DNA from: Maratus speciosus
Lineage: Eukaryota > Arthropoda > Arachnida > Araneae > Salticidae
Length of the DNA stretch: 64,000 nt
Assembly (NCBI GenBank): GCA_963932465.1
Contig: OZ010787.1
Span: 13,628,926-13,692,925, forward strand
Direction of reading: 5' to 3'
Shown: one piece after another, positions 35,111-47,164 of the stretch
How the letters are laid out: the number at the start of each line of letters is the position of its first letter
How positions within the stretch are numbered: position 1 is the first letter of the stretch
The notes under the pieces: generated by a model
What the model was told of the DNA's origin: nothing
Seen by the model: the letters and a program-made list of their open reading frames with translations, nothing else
Databases searched by the model: none
Position numbers and translations under genes: made by a program

Positions 35111-35882
35111 AATTATGTACGCATAGCTCCCAACCTGCCGGTTTTATTCATGTGAAATAAACATAATTTAAATCAGATAAAAATTTTAATGCAGGGTCTC
35201 TTATCCATATGTGTTTTTTTTTTTTTTTCATCTTCTTATAGTTAATCAAATTTTTGTTTTTATTTGACTTGGAAGATTCGCAGCTAGTGTTTGTTAACAT
35301 TTAAATGATGTAGTAAATTATTTAACATGCGGTATTTTATCTGAAATTTATGCAATAAAAAAAATAGAACTTTTCGTAGCGTCAATTTATAAGAGAGAGT
35401 AAGGCTACACAATGCTAGCGGCATTGTGTAGGGATGTTATGTAAGGAAAAAAGCGTGCAAAAAGATGTTCGTCTGACTAGCCTAAGGACATGCGCACACA
35501 GAGCTCATGAAATTACAAACAATTTTTGCATAGAAAATAACCCCAATTCTTTTATTCCATCAAAAATACACTCCAATTCGAATCCGGATTTGTACTCATA
35601 ATTTTAAAAATAATGAAAATATTTATGCGAAATTTGTAGTAGGCTTACCTTACTTTGAGAAAAGTGTACCAATATCACGAGAAGTGGTGGAAATGGCCAC
35701 TATTCGTACACAAATAGCACGGAACGATATATGCTTTGTTTCAGGATGTAGATGACATTACATACATTGTTACTAACCAAATTTCCCTGTTCTTCCAGAA
35801 TTTTTTGTTACTTCATCGCATTTCACACAAAATAATGAAAGTGTGTGGAAGATTTCGTTAAAATGCTTTCATTATTATTTAA
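35111..35882. other. Mitf intron, no gene
   Basis: One small perfect hairpin ACACAATGC-TAGC-GCATTGTGT lies at 35409-35430. Nothing else recognised. Confidence 0.5.
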
Positions 35883-37130
35883 GGGGTCACTTAAAGCGTC
35901 CAAAAATTGATTTTTAAAAAAATAGCTTTTAATTAAATATGATTCTTTAGGAACATTTAAAAACAAACCCCTTAGAAAAATTCGCATTAGAAGCGAAGTT
36001 ATGTCTAAAACACTTTGAACTTTTACTATATGATCAAGGGGTTATTTAACCCTTAAATGCCGGGTGTTGCTTTTCGGCAACATACCCAATTTAGGCTTCT
36101 AAAATACTATTAGAATAATATTGAAGCTATAATGTCTAATGTTGCCAAAAAAAAAAAAAAATACATTCTGAAAGTATTATTAAATCGATTTTCAACATGT
36201 AGATGGCAACACTTGTGCTGTTTAAGAATAAAGATAGATTTATTTTTTCAATTGTTGCTACTTGTTCTTTTTGTTTTGTTTGGAAGCTTGCGAAATACCC
36301 TATTTTGTTCTGCAGTGAACAAGTAAAATTGATTTCTTATTATAGTTCCTAAAATTCTTGTGTGTTTAATATTGTATCATTTTATCGAGGAAAACTATTT
36401 TTTCAATTAAAGACCAGTATTGCCAATTAGTAACAAACTGTTTTTTAGCCGTAAACCATACTTAATACAAAATATGATTTTTTAAAAGTATTTTTCTCAT
36501 GATTTATTTAAAAAATGAAAGCCGAAAACCATTATTACAGTGATTTTTGAAAAATCAGGTATTTAAGGCTTAATCTTTAAAGTCAATTTTCTCAAACCAG
36601 CGATTTTGATCATTGCGCGCACGATTTCTGAAAAGTAGTTACCTAGAATTTCACGAAATTTTCGCTGAATGTATTAAACGTATGGAGGCACAAAATGACC
36701 TATTATTATTTTTCTCAAGTAAGAAGTTAGAATTCACGACTATATATTTTTTTTTAAATCTCGATATTTCGAATTTCTTTTTTTTTTTTTTAATTCTTGG
36801 GATCTAAAAACTTTATTTTTTTTCATTGTAGGTCATTTTGAAAATACATTAGGCCTGAAATTATTAAAAAAATCTTGGTTGGTTTTAGCCATTCAAATGT
36901 GAAAAATCATGCTCGCAAATTCTTTCATAAAAATTGTATTATCTTTAAAAATAAATTTTAAAACTTTATATATATGTATACTTTTTTGACAACTTTAATT
37001 GATAAAATAAATCTTTCTTAATATGTGTTTTCAATTTTATAATTAAATGTCTGTTAGTTATAGAGTGACTGCAATGCTTACAGAAGTCACTTTTTCATGT
37101 ATTTTGTTAGTTCAAAGGGTACCTGACCCC
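35883..37130. mobile_element. Probable TTAA-flanked element, 1.25 kb
   Basis: TTAA|GGGGTCACTTAAAG at the left and GGTACCTGACCCC|TTAA at the right. The terminal repeat is only GGGGTCA with weaker similarity further in. A non-coding, AT-rich interior fits a non-autonomous piggyBac-type element, but the short repeat leaves doubt. Confidence 0.5.
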
Positions 37131-37650
37131 TTAAGTAATAAATAAAAATCTGGGATCCGATTGTAATGGCCCTGTATTTTTGAATGAGTAAATGGATTTT
37201 GATCCTAATTTCCTATGTAAAAATTGTTTGTTGTTGTGTGCTGTACGTCCTTACATAGGCGCGTGAATATACGGCTCTGTCCTCAAAAATTTGCTACAAA
37301 AGGTTTCTCAACGGTTTTTTGTAGTGTCAGGTGTGGTGAAACACATAATAAAATTATACCAAGGACGCCAAATACCTAACGTTTTAAATTTATCCTGAAA
37401 AAGTAATGTTGCTGTCTAATTCTATGTTTGAAAGATCACACAATACATTTAGCACATTTAAATTATAAAGAGAATTTATTCATCCTTAGCCTCGTCCTTA
37501 GCAGGGCAATTTTCAAGATGGCCGTCAAATATCTCGCAACTACAGTTTTCATCCTTCAAAAGTAAAGTTATTGGCTTCTCCTATGTTTTTAGAGTCACAG
37601 GATACATTTATTACATTTAAAGTATACAAATAACCTATTTATTTTTAGTG

Positions 37651-38442
37651 TACCAAAATTTGACAAAATCATTATTGTTAACATATTTACAAATAGTCAT
37701 TGTCACATTCCTCTTCCCAAACAGATTACCTGAAACTTTTTTCTATGCTAGGGAGCGAAAAGGAATAAGAAGCGTAAATTTGGAAGGTTGAGAGGGGAGG
37801 GGTAATTTAGATGATTATTTATTTATATCTATTTGCAACGAATATTTCAGATTATTTTTTTAAATATAAAGTTTTAAAAATTTGAATCTCTGCATGCTGT
37901 AGGGGGAAAGGCGGTACCAAAATTTGACAAAATCATTATTGTTAACATATTTACAAATAGTCATTGTCACATTCCTCTTCCCAAACAGATTACCTGAAAC
38001 TTTTTTGTATGCTAGGGAGCGAAAAGGAATGGGAAGCGTAAATTTGGAAGGTTGGGGGGGGAGGGGTAATTTAGATGATTATTTATTTATATCTATTTGC
38101 AACGAATAGTTCAGATTATTTTTTTAAATATAAAGTTTTAAAAATTTGAATCTCTGCATGCTGTAGGGGGAAAGGCGGTACCAAAATTTGACAAAATCAT
38201 TATTGTTAACATATTTACAAATAGTCATTGTCACATTCCTCTTCCCAAACAGATTACCTGAAACTTTTTTGTATGCTAGGGAGCGAAAAGGAATGGGAAG
38301 CGTAAATTTGGAAGGTTGAGGGGGGAGGGGTAATTTAGATGATTATTTATTTATATCTATTTGCAACGAATATTTCAGATTATTTTTTTAAATATAAAGT
38401 TTTAAAAATTTGAATCTCTGCATGCTGTAGGGGGAAAGGCGG
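37651..38442 (+). repeat. Tandem array, 3 x 264 bp
   Basis: Units start TACCAAAATTTGACAAAATC at 37651, 37915 and 38179. They are almost identical, differing by a handful of substitutions (for example TTTCTATGC against TTTGTATGC). Two shorter, diverged relatives follow at about 38443-38700 and 38700-38815. It lies in the 13 kb Mitf intron, just downstream of exon 38833-38980. Confidence 0.9.
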
Positions 38443-38832
38443 GCCCGGAAATTTGGGGGGGGGGGGGCAGGATAATAATTTATATGATTGATTATTTATT
38501 ATCACTAAAGAGACTTAAATAGGGTAAAAGACTTTTTTTTATATAGAAATAAATATTCAAAATATTTTTAACTTATTTGTATGAACCGCAAAAGAGGATT
38601 TGTGAAGTTAAGGGGATAATTTTTTTTTAAGTAGTGGTTAGCAGAGAATGTTGCAGATCATTTTCCTTTAAACAAAGCGTTTTAAAGACTCAAATCCTTA
38701 TGATAGAGTGAGGAAAAGCGGGCATTTTGGAGGGCAGTTGGATAATTTACATTAATGATCATTTATTGACACTAAAGAGCATTAAATAGGACAGAAGAGT
38801 TTTTTATATAAAAAATATATAGAGATATTTAC

Positions 38833-38980
38833 CAAAATTCGCCATTTAAGCTTCTTGTTCTGCATTTCCAATTGTTTATGTTGTTTTTCCATGTGAGGTA
38901 TTCGAGATGCATCTTGTTTAAGACATTTTAAATACGTGACTGAAGCTCTCAGAATTGTTCCTTTATTTTTTCGAAGGTCT
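38833..38980 (-). CDS. Mitf: Mitf/TFEB-like factor, loop-helix 2-zipper exon
   Basis: 148-bp exon coding for the end of the loop, helix 2 and most of the leucine zipper. The acceptor is GAGTTAGTAAG|AGACCTTCG and the donor is ATTTTG|GTAAAT. It reads (P)DLRKNKGTILRASVTYLK and then a zipper part ending KKLKWRIL. The alignment to vertebrate MITF ([21 protein letters not shown] ... RHLLLRIQ) needs no gap, and both junctions fall at the equivalent places. It enters with phase 2 from 46429-46504 (CC|A) and leaves in phase 0. Odd points: a lysine replaces the usual tryptophan of RWNKG, and a proline lies within the zipper (SRIPHME). The exon is intact. Confidence 0.92.
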
Positions 38981-39339
38981 CTTACTAACTCAAAATAACT
39001 GAAAATAATAATATTTTAATCAATACATAACAGTGTATTAAATAAAACAAGTTTAAAAAAAAATATGTTTGAAATAAAAGGAACTTTTCTATCTCTCTAA
39101 AAAAATTAATTTAAATATGAATAAGGAATTTTTTTGGTTATTTATTTCATCCGCAATAAAAAAATAAACAAGAACGAAAAATCATGCGTACACCATAGAT
39201 TATGAAACACTTTTCCACACATACAGAATACTATAAAAAAAAATCTACACAGTTTACTAAGGTGAAAGATGTTGTCTAAATGAACATTTTGGGAAACGTA
39301 TAACGGATTTAAAAACCCGATTTCTGCTATTACCATTAA

Positions 39340-40050
39340 TAGTCGTTAAAATATACAATTTTGTTTTGTGCGGCCCTATATATTATCTACAAATGTGTAT
39401 GCTAGATAGTATGCTAAAAGTTAGTTCAGTTAAACGCATATCACAGTTGAAAATTTCCACTCAGCAATTTCTGCCAATAAACGGATTTTGTTGAAGACTT
39501 TTGTGCGACCCTGTATATGATCTATAGAATTCATAAACACCGAGTAATATTTTAAAAGTAGTTAAATTTAAAAACGCATACCGCAACTGAAAGCGCACTT
39601 CCAGCAATTATTGTCCGTAGGCTTCAATAGTTCAATTATTGCTCATTTCCTTCTATAGTAAAATTCTTTTGTGTGTCCCTGTAAATGAACGATAAATTCT
39701 ATGCACACCCTATTCTATAGTAAGCGCCTTGTAGTACCTAAGTGATGTATATCAATTTCAATATGTTGAGAATACTGTAATAGCATTAAAATTCATGATA
39801 AACGATTTTCCCCCATAGACCGTAATGTAACGGAATTCTTTTGAGTGGCCTTGTGAATGAACCGAAAATACTACACACTTCATTTACAATACCGAAAATG
39901 GCATAGTAAACCCCAATAACATATATCAATATCATGGCATTCGGACTATATTTACCCGGGTTAGAGCACGGACAGGACGACAGACAGACAGACTCTACAG
40001 ACAAACCAAATTCCTAAACACTTTTCAACTATGTTGGAAAGTGTTAAAAA
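39340..40050 (-). repeat. Hairpin-capped repeat with internal ~140-172 bp periodicity, copy 1
   Basis: On the minus strand it starts with the hairpin AACACTTTCCAACATAGTTG-AAAAGTGTT, followed by ACAGACAGACTC-like words and a GTGCTCTAACCCGGGTAAAT block. It then shows recurring units with TTTTGTGTGNCCCTGTAAATGA at about 39376, 39513, 39681 and 39853 (plus coordinates). Other copies: 57240-57985, 58905-59700 and, less clearly, 62830-63330. Confidence 0.65.
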
Positions 40051-40109
40051 TGCAACCAAAAATAAAGTCAGTATTTATGCTGAAAGTTTATCTCTTTGGT
40101 ATCCTTTTT

Positions 40110-40260
40110 TTTTTCTAGTTTTTAGGGTTCCGTATTTAAAAAGTGAAAACGGAACCATTATAAGATCACTCCTGTATCTGTCTGTCTTTCTGTCACAGCG
40201 ATTTTACTCGTAAACTATGGCACGTGGAAAGTTTAAATTGGGGGAAGTAATAAAGACTAT
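40110..40260 (+). repeat. GGGTTCCGTA interspersed repeat fragment
   Basis: TTTAGGGTTCCGTATTTAAA, then a reverse-related GAAAACGGAACCATTATAAG and GTATCTGTCTGTCTTTCTGT. I know such a sequence as a widespread repeat in insects but cannot name its class. Confidence 0.4.
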
Positions 40261-40338
40261 TTACCCACATATTTACAGATTATTAAACATTCACAAACAT
40301 ATTTAGGAAAAATACAGAGGGACTAATTAAGTTACTTG

Positions 40339-40339
<1 letters not shown>

Positions 40340-40386
<47 letters not shown>
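40340..40386. repeat. Poly-A followed by (AT)n microsatellite
   Basis: About 17 A residues followed by a long alternating AT run. The rest of 40260-42040 shows no gene; a GT/G-run (TGTGTGTGTGGGGGG) is near 41718-41739. Confidence 0.8.
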
Positions 40387-40388
<2 letters not shown>

Positions 40389-42040
40389 TGTGGGGTATCG
40401 TGTGAAAGCTTTCGTAACGCTGAATTCAAAAATACATTTCTTTCAATTTTAGGTATTATATTTTCAGAGATATCGTCGAAAATGTAGTGCAAAAATATGT
40501 CCCCCTCCTCTATTTCCGGATCTACAGAAACTAAAATTATGAAAAAAATTAGAGGTAGTAGACGTTAATTTAAACCTTGCAGGGAAAATGTAGCGATTAG
40601 CCTAGGTCACATAGTTTTAAGAAAACCACATTTTCCCTATACGCACAAATTTTGATTTGCGGGCGTTCAGAAAAGGAGTTGAGGAGCGCTGGAGGTGCCT
40701 ATCTTCGCAGAAGGATAAAAGCATTGTTGATAATGATCTTCGAAAAAAAAATCATTGATAATTAGCCGAGATATCAACCCTTAAAGACACGGACGGTTTG
40801 GACATACATAATGACAGGGGCGGCGTACTCTATGTACCACCGGCTTTTACAGCCTAGATAGCAAATTTTAATGACATATTTGTGTAATGCAATTTCCAGT
40901 TGCAGTATAAAAGCAATAAACGTAAAATTGTTAAAAACAGACTAAACAGAATTAGACTTAATCACATAAATACTATGGCATTCGCGACTAGTTTGTATTG
41001 AGGGGATCTCTCAATATGCCTCCCGTGTCTTTAAAGTTAATTAAAAACCTGTCTGGAAAAACGCGACACGTACCAAGGCGTATTTTCAACTTTGCGACCT
41101 CCTTTCAAAGTGCGCCCATCACAATGTCAAGTTTAAACTTTGAACAAGTGTTTTGTTTTAGCTACACTGTAAAAAGAAAAGATTATTTTACTACTCTGAA
41201 TTTAGTTTTAGGAAATGCCAAATGAAATTTAAATATGCACTACTTTTATTGTCATTACCTAATTAAGTTCATCATAAACAGATTAGGATAAGATAAACAA
41301 AGAGTTATACAGAATAGCAATATTTGATATTATTTAGGCTTCATATCTCTTTGAACTTTAATGGTATAACCATTCATACTTTTTAAGCATATACAGCTAT
41401 GCCTAACCCTAAGTTGCATAGTTTTTTACAAAGTCTTATTATTCTTTTAGTAGCGTTTTTTTTTTAATAATACAGTTAATAATTCATATATTTATTGTTC
41501 GGAACCTTCTGAGCGCGAGTAATACTCGCACTTGACCGTTTATTGTTTTGTCATTATACTTTTTTCCCCCCTAAACGTAATATACGAAGTGCGCCGACAG
41601 GTTGTGTACAAACTTTAAAAGGTGATAGAACACAGTGCAACACCCAACACCCTTTTCGGACACCCATGTGCAAAAAAAAATAAAAAATAGTGTAATCATG
41701 GTTTGTATGAGTAACGTGTGTGTGTGGGGGGGGGGGGAGGGCAGGATAACGCCCAAATGGTACTTCCTATTGAGGCCCCACAATTAAAAATATGTTATAG
41801 GTTCTGTCGCAAGAACTGTATTGATTTTCGTACAAATCGGCCGACGGATTAGTTATTTAATCTGTTTTTAAATAATTTTCGAACCGTTTTGCGGCCGATT
41901 CTATAACGAAAATCATTGCGGATGTGTGACAGACTGCAAGTGTTAAATATTGAGACGATGTGATCAAGAGGTAGTAGCGAGAAGGTTTTGATAAATTTTC
42001 TTTACTTTCCTTTTAATTTTTCTTTCTTTCTTTTTTTTTA

Positions 42041-42586
42041 ACCATTTGGAAAAATAGTTATTGTCCTCGTCAGGGTAGGAAATCAAAAGCATATCTGAAG
42101 GTTTTTATTGGTTTAATCATCATTTTATTCGTTTTCTGATTGGTCTATACAGTAATCTGTATTTCCCTTTACTTTCAACAGAGATAGACAGCAGAGTGTT
42201 GCCACTATGACAAAAAAGTAATAAAAACTACAAAAAAAATTAATAACTCAGAAACAAATTGAGATACAGCTTTCAAACAAATTGCATTTAAAAGTGCATT
42301 TTTTTTCTATACGACGATATAAAAAGTAATATTGTGGGATGTTTAGAAGTTTAAGAAATAAATTTCATTTAAAATTGGCCGTCAGATTTCTTGGCAATCT
42401 GACGATGGAAAAGCCTTTTCCCGAACAGCCAATGAAATGCTTGGATAATACGTAAGTTTCAGGTAGATAATACGTACGAGTCGCAGGCGATTTCTGTCGC
42501 TTGTAATTTTTAAGTGTAACAGCACTATTAATGTTTAATTCATGGCGTACGTAATGGCGTACGAAAAAAATCCTTTTCCAAATGGT
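42041..42586 (-). repeat. ACCATTTGG-ended interspersed repeat, copy 2
   Basis: Inverted copy of 1063-1707. It starts ACCATTTGGAAAAATAG and ends CCTTTTCCAAATGGT. The shared inner block is GCCTTTTCCCGAACAGCC. About 100 bp shorter than copy 1. Confidence 0.65.
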
Positions 42587-42599
42587 CGTTGTAATTTGT

Positions 42600-43061
42600 T
42601 AAATTGCATTTTTTTTTTTTTAACGGATTTTATTGTGTAATTTTGTCATGTAAGCTATTTTGTTAAAATTATTTTTTTCCTCTCTTTCTGGACACATACG
42701 TACGCCAGTGTTCGAAAAGTCGAATAGAGTCACTCCAGATTTTTTGCATAGGAAACCAGACTCGCAATCTGCTTGTTCAATCAAAAATACAGAATGTCTC
42801 AAGCTAAGTAAGAACGTATTTCCATTCATAATTGTAAAAAGATTGAGACATTTTATCGAAATATTCAACAGAACATCTTTACTTTGTCGGAAATGTCATG
42901 ATGTCACGGAAAGTGTATTATCATTACGCCAGTGACACCCTACGCCATGTGAGCTTACATTCTGAATAACTGAGCTGTAGATCAGTGTTCACTGTTAAAA
43001 AATTCCGGTAAAATTACGGGCAGAAGCCGGCAGCAGAGATTCCAGTCATACCCCGTAAAAG

Positions 43062-43094
<33 letters not shown>

Positions 43095-44330
43095 ATGCTC
43101 ATCATTTTGCGCAGCCCGTACTGTTACGGGGCAAAGAATATACATCAATACACTTTAAAACACAATAACACTTTACTAACTGTTCCGTAGCACGTAGCAC
43201 GTTAGATAATCATCACAGAATCGCTTTTTTGGCGGGTTAAAAAATATGTCGCGGTTAAGTGACATTATTTTGAAAACATGACTAAAATGGAGTTACACCC
43301 TAGCGGAGGAAAATGTATGGGGTCGTACGGTATCTTTGCTAACAGATGGGCTAGAACTGTAAGAAAATGTGAATTGCCCTTAATTTTCTAAGTATCTAAG
43401 GGATAAGTTCGCTTATTTAATGGATCAATCAGACCGTTTTTCATCAAATAAGTAAATAAGTTCATCAAATAATAAGCCCGTAAAAATTGAACGTCAAACT
43501 CTCATAAATTTCCAGTTTTTTCTGAGAGTTCTGAGAGAGTTGTTTGTACTCAGATCGCGGTCATTTCCAGACATTTTCGGGGGATTTATCATATTTCATA
43601 GAAGGCAATGCAAGCCTGTTGAAATATCATTAGTAACAATGGAATTGACTGGATTCGTTCGAGCGCAGGACCTCCCGTTTAGAAATTGGAGGCGTCACCT
43701 CTACACTGATAATGCTTGACGACAGCATCTCAATATTTGTCAATTATACTCTATCAGATTTGCTTGTTGATTTTCCCGATATAATCGGTCGCAAAATGGT
43801 TTAAAAGTGTATCAAATGCCTAATCCGTGGTCCGAAGGTCCAATATTTACGAAATCTATATACTTTTTTCGACAATGGTCTATAACATATTCGCCAAATA
43901 GGAGATCAAACGAGTTACCGTTTGAAAATTATCATATTCACTATCTCATACTCACAAATCATAATTACATTACTTTCTTTACACTTACGTCTTCGGAAAG
44001 TGTTTTCAATATAGTTTGTACATGACTGTGCACCCTGTATATAAACATGATAGGGGCTGAAAATTCAAATGCTTTATAAGGATCATTACTTTATATTTCC
44101 TAGAAGAAATTTATCTTCATAGTATTATAAATGTGAATGTATGTGTGAATGTTTGAGTCAAGTCAACGCCAAAACGGATGAGTTAATGTCTGTATAGATG
44201 GATTATTAACCCAGAAATGAACATAGGATACCTGTTATATTTATTTTATTCAAATATTTTCCTTAATAACTGAAAATTTTATTATTTTCATAGAGAATCA
44301 ATTGACATTTTTCTATAAAATTTAATTATC
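42600..44330. other. Mitf intron, no gene
   Basis: Contains an A-run at 43062-43091. An inverted tRNA-like fragment at about 43640-43725 (minus strand GGAGGTCCTGCGCTCGAACG, a possible B box) may be a SINE remnant. Otherwise unassigned. Confidence 0.45.
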
Positions 44331-44407
44331 TTACTTTTTCATTGTCAAAAAATAGAAATTTGGAATAATAATTTCTTCCCAATAATTAATTTTCAATTGA
44401 AAGATTT

Positions 44408-44415
44408 TCACGTGA
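44408..44415. promoter_or_regulatory. TCACGTGA E-box (CLEAR/M-box type), intronic
   Basis: A perfect palindromic E-box inside ATTTTCACGTGAAAA. MiT/TFE proteins are known to prefer TCACGTGA-type sites. Function here is inference. Confidence 0.35.
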
Positions 44416-44874
44416 AAAAAAAAAGAAATAAAAATATTAAAAATTTAAAAAAAGGATGAATATGTCGTCATATTGGGGGGAAAATGATAATTTTTAAGTA
44501 TTTCTTAATAATACAAGGCGCGTGAATTTCAGTAAGTACGGAAAGCAGGCGAATATGGCGCCATATATGGAAAATAAAACGGATATGCTTTGACGTTGAA
44601 AGAAAATGGTTTTGGGTTATGACATTAATTCTTATCATTTAAAGAAGATAACTATCATTACTTGACGGTTTATCATCTGCGCAAGACTAATACAAAGATT
44701 TAATTTTTAATTTAAAATTTAAAAAGTTAAAAAAAAACGTTTGGAAAGAAAATAAATGGTACGCGTTAGTAATATGCAATGTAAAATTATCCTTGTTGAA
44801 AATGACGTCATAATTAGAATCAAAACCCAGAGTAATAATTTCGCCTCAACAATTAATTTTCAACTGAAAGATTT

Positions 44875-44882
44875 TCACGTGA
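44875..44882. promoter_or_regulatory. Second TCACGTGA E-box in the same tandem array
   Basis: The same 8-mer in the second unit of the 465-bp array (ATTTTCACGTGAAAC). Conserved while neighbouring bases have diverged, though two copies give little statistical weight. Confidence 0.35.
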
Positions 44883-45774
44883 AACAGGAAAATGAAAAAA
44901 AATTAAGAATTTTAAAAGAAAATGAATATATCGTAATATTGAAAATAAAACGGAATTGTTCAAGTATTTCTTAATAATACAAGGAGCATGACTTTGAGTA
45001 AGTACGAAAAGCAGGGGAATATGACGTCATATATGGAAAATAAAACGGATATGCTTTGATGTCAGAAGAAAATGGTGTTGGGTTATAGTAATAAATCTTA
45101 TTATTTAAAGAAAATTATTAACAATTACTTGATGGTTTACCGTCTGCGCACGGCTAATATAAAGATTTATTTTTTAATTTAAAAAAGCAAAAAATAAAAA
45201 AAAAAATTTGGAAAGAAAATGGATTGTAAATGTCAAAAATATGCAGCTTAAAATAATCCATGTCAAAAATGACGTCATGATTAGCGGGAAACAATTATTT
45301 CCATTCTTAAAAACTAAAAAAATAACTCGATTACTTGGAAAAAAAAATTGACGAGTGTAAATTCTTAAAACCGCTCATTTCAGAAAATATGAATAAAAAT
45401 TACTTTATTTTTTAAAAGAAGGTTTCATTTTCGTTAATTAAACCTGAAGATGCACATCAGTACTGTTATTAGGCTCGAAAGATCGAAGTATAGGTCCAAG
45501 TAAAAAAATTTGAATAATTAATTCCATTTGTATTTGGAATTGCATTTAGCTTTATTTCAGTGTGGTACAATTAAAAAATAACAACGGATTATGTTTTAAT
45601 AAATTTGCATGTTATTAAAGAAAATTAAAGAACTCTATTATTATTATTATAGAGTTATTAAAGAACTCTAAAAGATTAAATTTTGAGTGAATATTGTACT
45701 TTTGTAAAATTATTTTCATTATTCAAAATATTCTCCGAACTCCGAATAAACTCCGGATGCTAAAACAGGTGGTT

Positions 45775-46418
45775 CAAAAAATTAGAATACTTATGAATTT
45801 TCCTGATTGGTTGAGAAGGTGCATACATTAAGCATAAAATTAGTTTCTGCGGGACCTCTTCTTAAGGTGTAAAAACGCTTTGCATCATCATTGTTTTCAT
45901 TTTGTGTGAAACATGGGTCGTTCGTCCGACATAACGGAGTTTATAAAGCATCGTATTATTGATTTGCATAAAGAAGGTCGTAATTAAGAATATATTGCTA
46001 GTTAAAATGTTCTCAACCAAGTGTTTGTGGCAGTCATAAAGCAGTATTTTAACGACGTACATTTTGAAAACAAGCATCTGAATAGCGGCCGAAAACCAAA
46101 AACTATCCAAAGAAATGATAGAAAGCTAAAGAGTATTTCTAAAAAAACCGTTTTAGAAGTGTAAGATATTTGCATCGAAAGTGGAAAGAACACGGTGATG
46201 ATGCGAGTAAATCTATAATTCTAAGACGTCTCCATAAACTTGGATTTCAATTTCGTGTGCCAACGATAAAACTCCTCATGACTATTAAACAGAAAAGGGA
46301 GAGAGTGATGTGATGCAAAAAAAAAAAAAGAAAAAAAAGGCTTTTAAGGGGCATGAATGATTGGAAAAATATACTGTTTAGTGATGAGAGTATGTTTTGC
46401 GTAGCATATGGCGTAAGT
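45775..46418 (+). pseudogene. Tc1-like transposase remnant beside a Mitf exon
   Basis: Begins with GGTTCAAAAAATTAGAATAC, a Tc1-type terminal sequence. The start MGRSSDITEFIKHRIIDLHK is at 45913, followed in shifted frames by YFNDVHFENKHLNSGRKPK (second DNA-binding part), LRRLHKLGFQFRVPT and MNDWKNILFSDESMFCVAYG, the last with the first catalytic aspartate near 46381. Stops and frameshifts are frequent. The rest of the catalytic domain and the right end are missing: homology ends within about 15 bp of the Mitf splice donor. Confidence 0.75.
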
Positions 46419-46428
46419 ATTTACTTAC

Positions 46429-46504
46429 GGGTCATCATGGCGTGGTAATAGTGTTCCTAACTCTTTGATGCGATCGTTTATATTAAATCTTCTTCTCCTC
46501 TCAA
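46429..46504 (-). CDS. Mitf: Mitf/TFEB-like factor, basic region-helix 1 exon
   Basis: 76-bp exon with acceptor TTTATTTTTCAG|TTGAGAGG and donor GATGACCC|GTAAGT. It reads (I)[16 protein letters not shown] then TLLPRHDD(P): the DNA-contacting basic region and helix 1. Sixteen residues from E through ELG are identical to vertebrate MITF/TFEB; only the loop (LPRHDD against IPKSND) differs. The glutamate and arginines that read the CACGTG core are kept. Phase 1 in (A|TT for isoleucine) and phase 2 out match both neighbouring exons. It is too short to stand out as an open reading frame and was found by motif. Confidence 0.95.
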
Positions 46505-47164
46505 CTGAAAAATAAAATATATGAAAATTATAACAAATGGAAGTATATCACTACTGTATTGGAAAATATAAGAAAATTATAATCAATAGGAAATATATCA
46601 CCACGATATTGAAAAATATATATAATATATACTGCCATAAAGAAAAAGAATTCTTCTAACAGTATACCAGGAGAAATGCAAGTAATGTATACAGCAAGTC
46701 AAAACTTTTCCCGACTTCTTCTTAATTATTTTTAAATCTCTGTTTTGATCAATGTTTTTTGGTCTCTAATTAGGAAATATTTGGATTTTTGGTTAATTCC
46801 ACTTCTATTTATATGAAATCATGTTTATGCTAAATATGTAATAAACCATTACTCGAAAATCAAAGCAGGCGTATCTTTCTTCGGATATGCGTTATCGTTT
46901 CGTAACAAAACGTAACATTTTATCCTCAAGTTATTTGCCTAATAAAGTTCTAAAAAAATTCGTTCTATTGTACTGACAAATAGAAGGAATATTGCAGTAT
47001 TCAAATCATCTGCTTGCCTTTGCTTTTTCTGTAATTTGAATAAACAAGTGTCTCAAAATGGTTGTTTAATTACGTTGGTTAATTGTTGGTTAATTTTTGC
47101 CCCAAATTGGTCCACAGTAAGAAATGCCCGCCTTATCGTATCATTTCCCAACACAAGCCCAACA
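46505..47164. other. Mitf intron, no gene
   Basis: AT-rich; nothing recognised besides the splice acceptor tract next to 46504. Confidence 0.5.

Larger units (their letters stand above)
44330..45300 (+). repeat. Tandem repeat, about 465-bp unit, two-plus copies
   Basis: The blocks GAAAGATTTTCACGTGAAA (44399, 44866), AATACAAGGMGCRTGA (about 44511, 44976) and ATGGAAAATAAAACGGATAT recur at a spacing of about 465 bp. Copies are diverged by substitutions and small indels. The array lies in the Mitf intron between exons 46429 and 38980. Confidence 0.75.

Noticed and set aside
42990..43160. CACTA/EnSpm-like end (CACTGTTAAAAAATTCC)
   Set aside because: Only one end is convincing; no inverted partner or 2-3 bp duplication was found.
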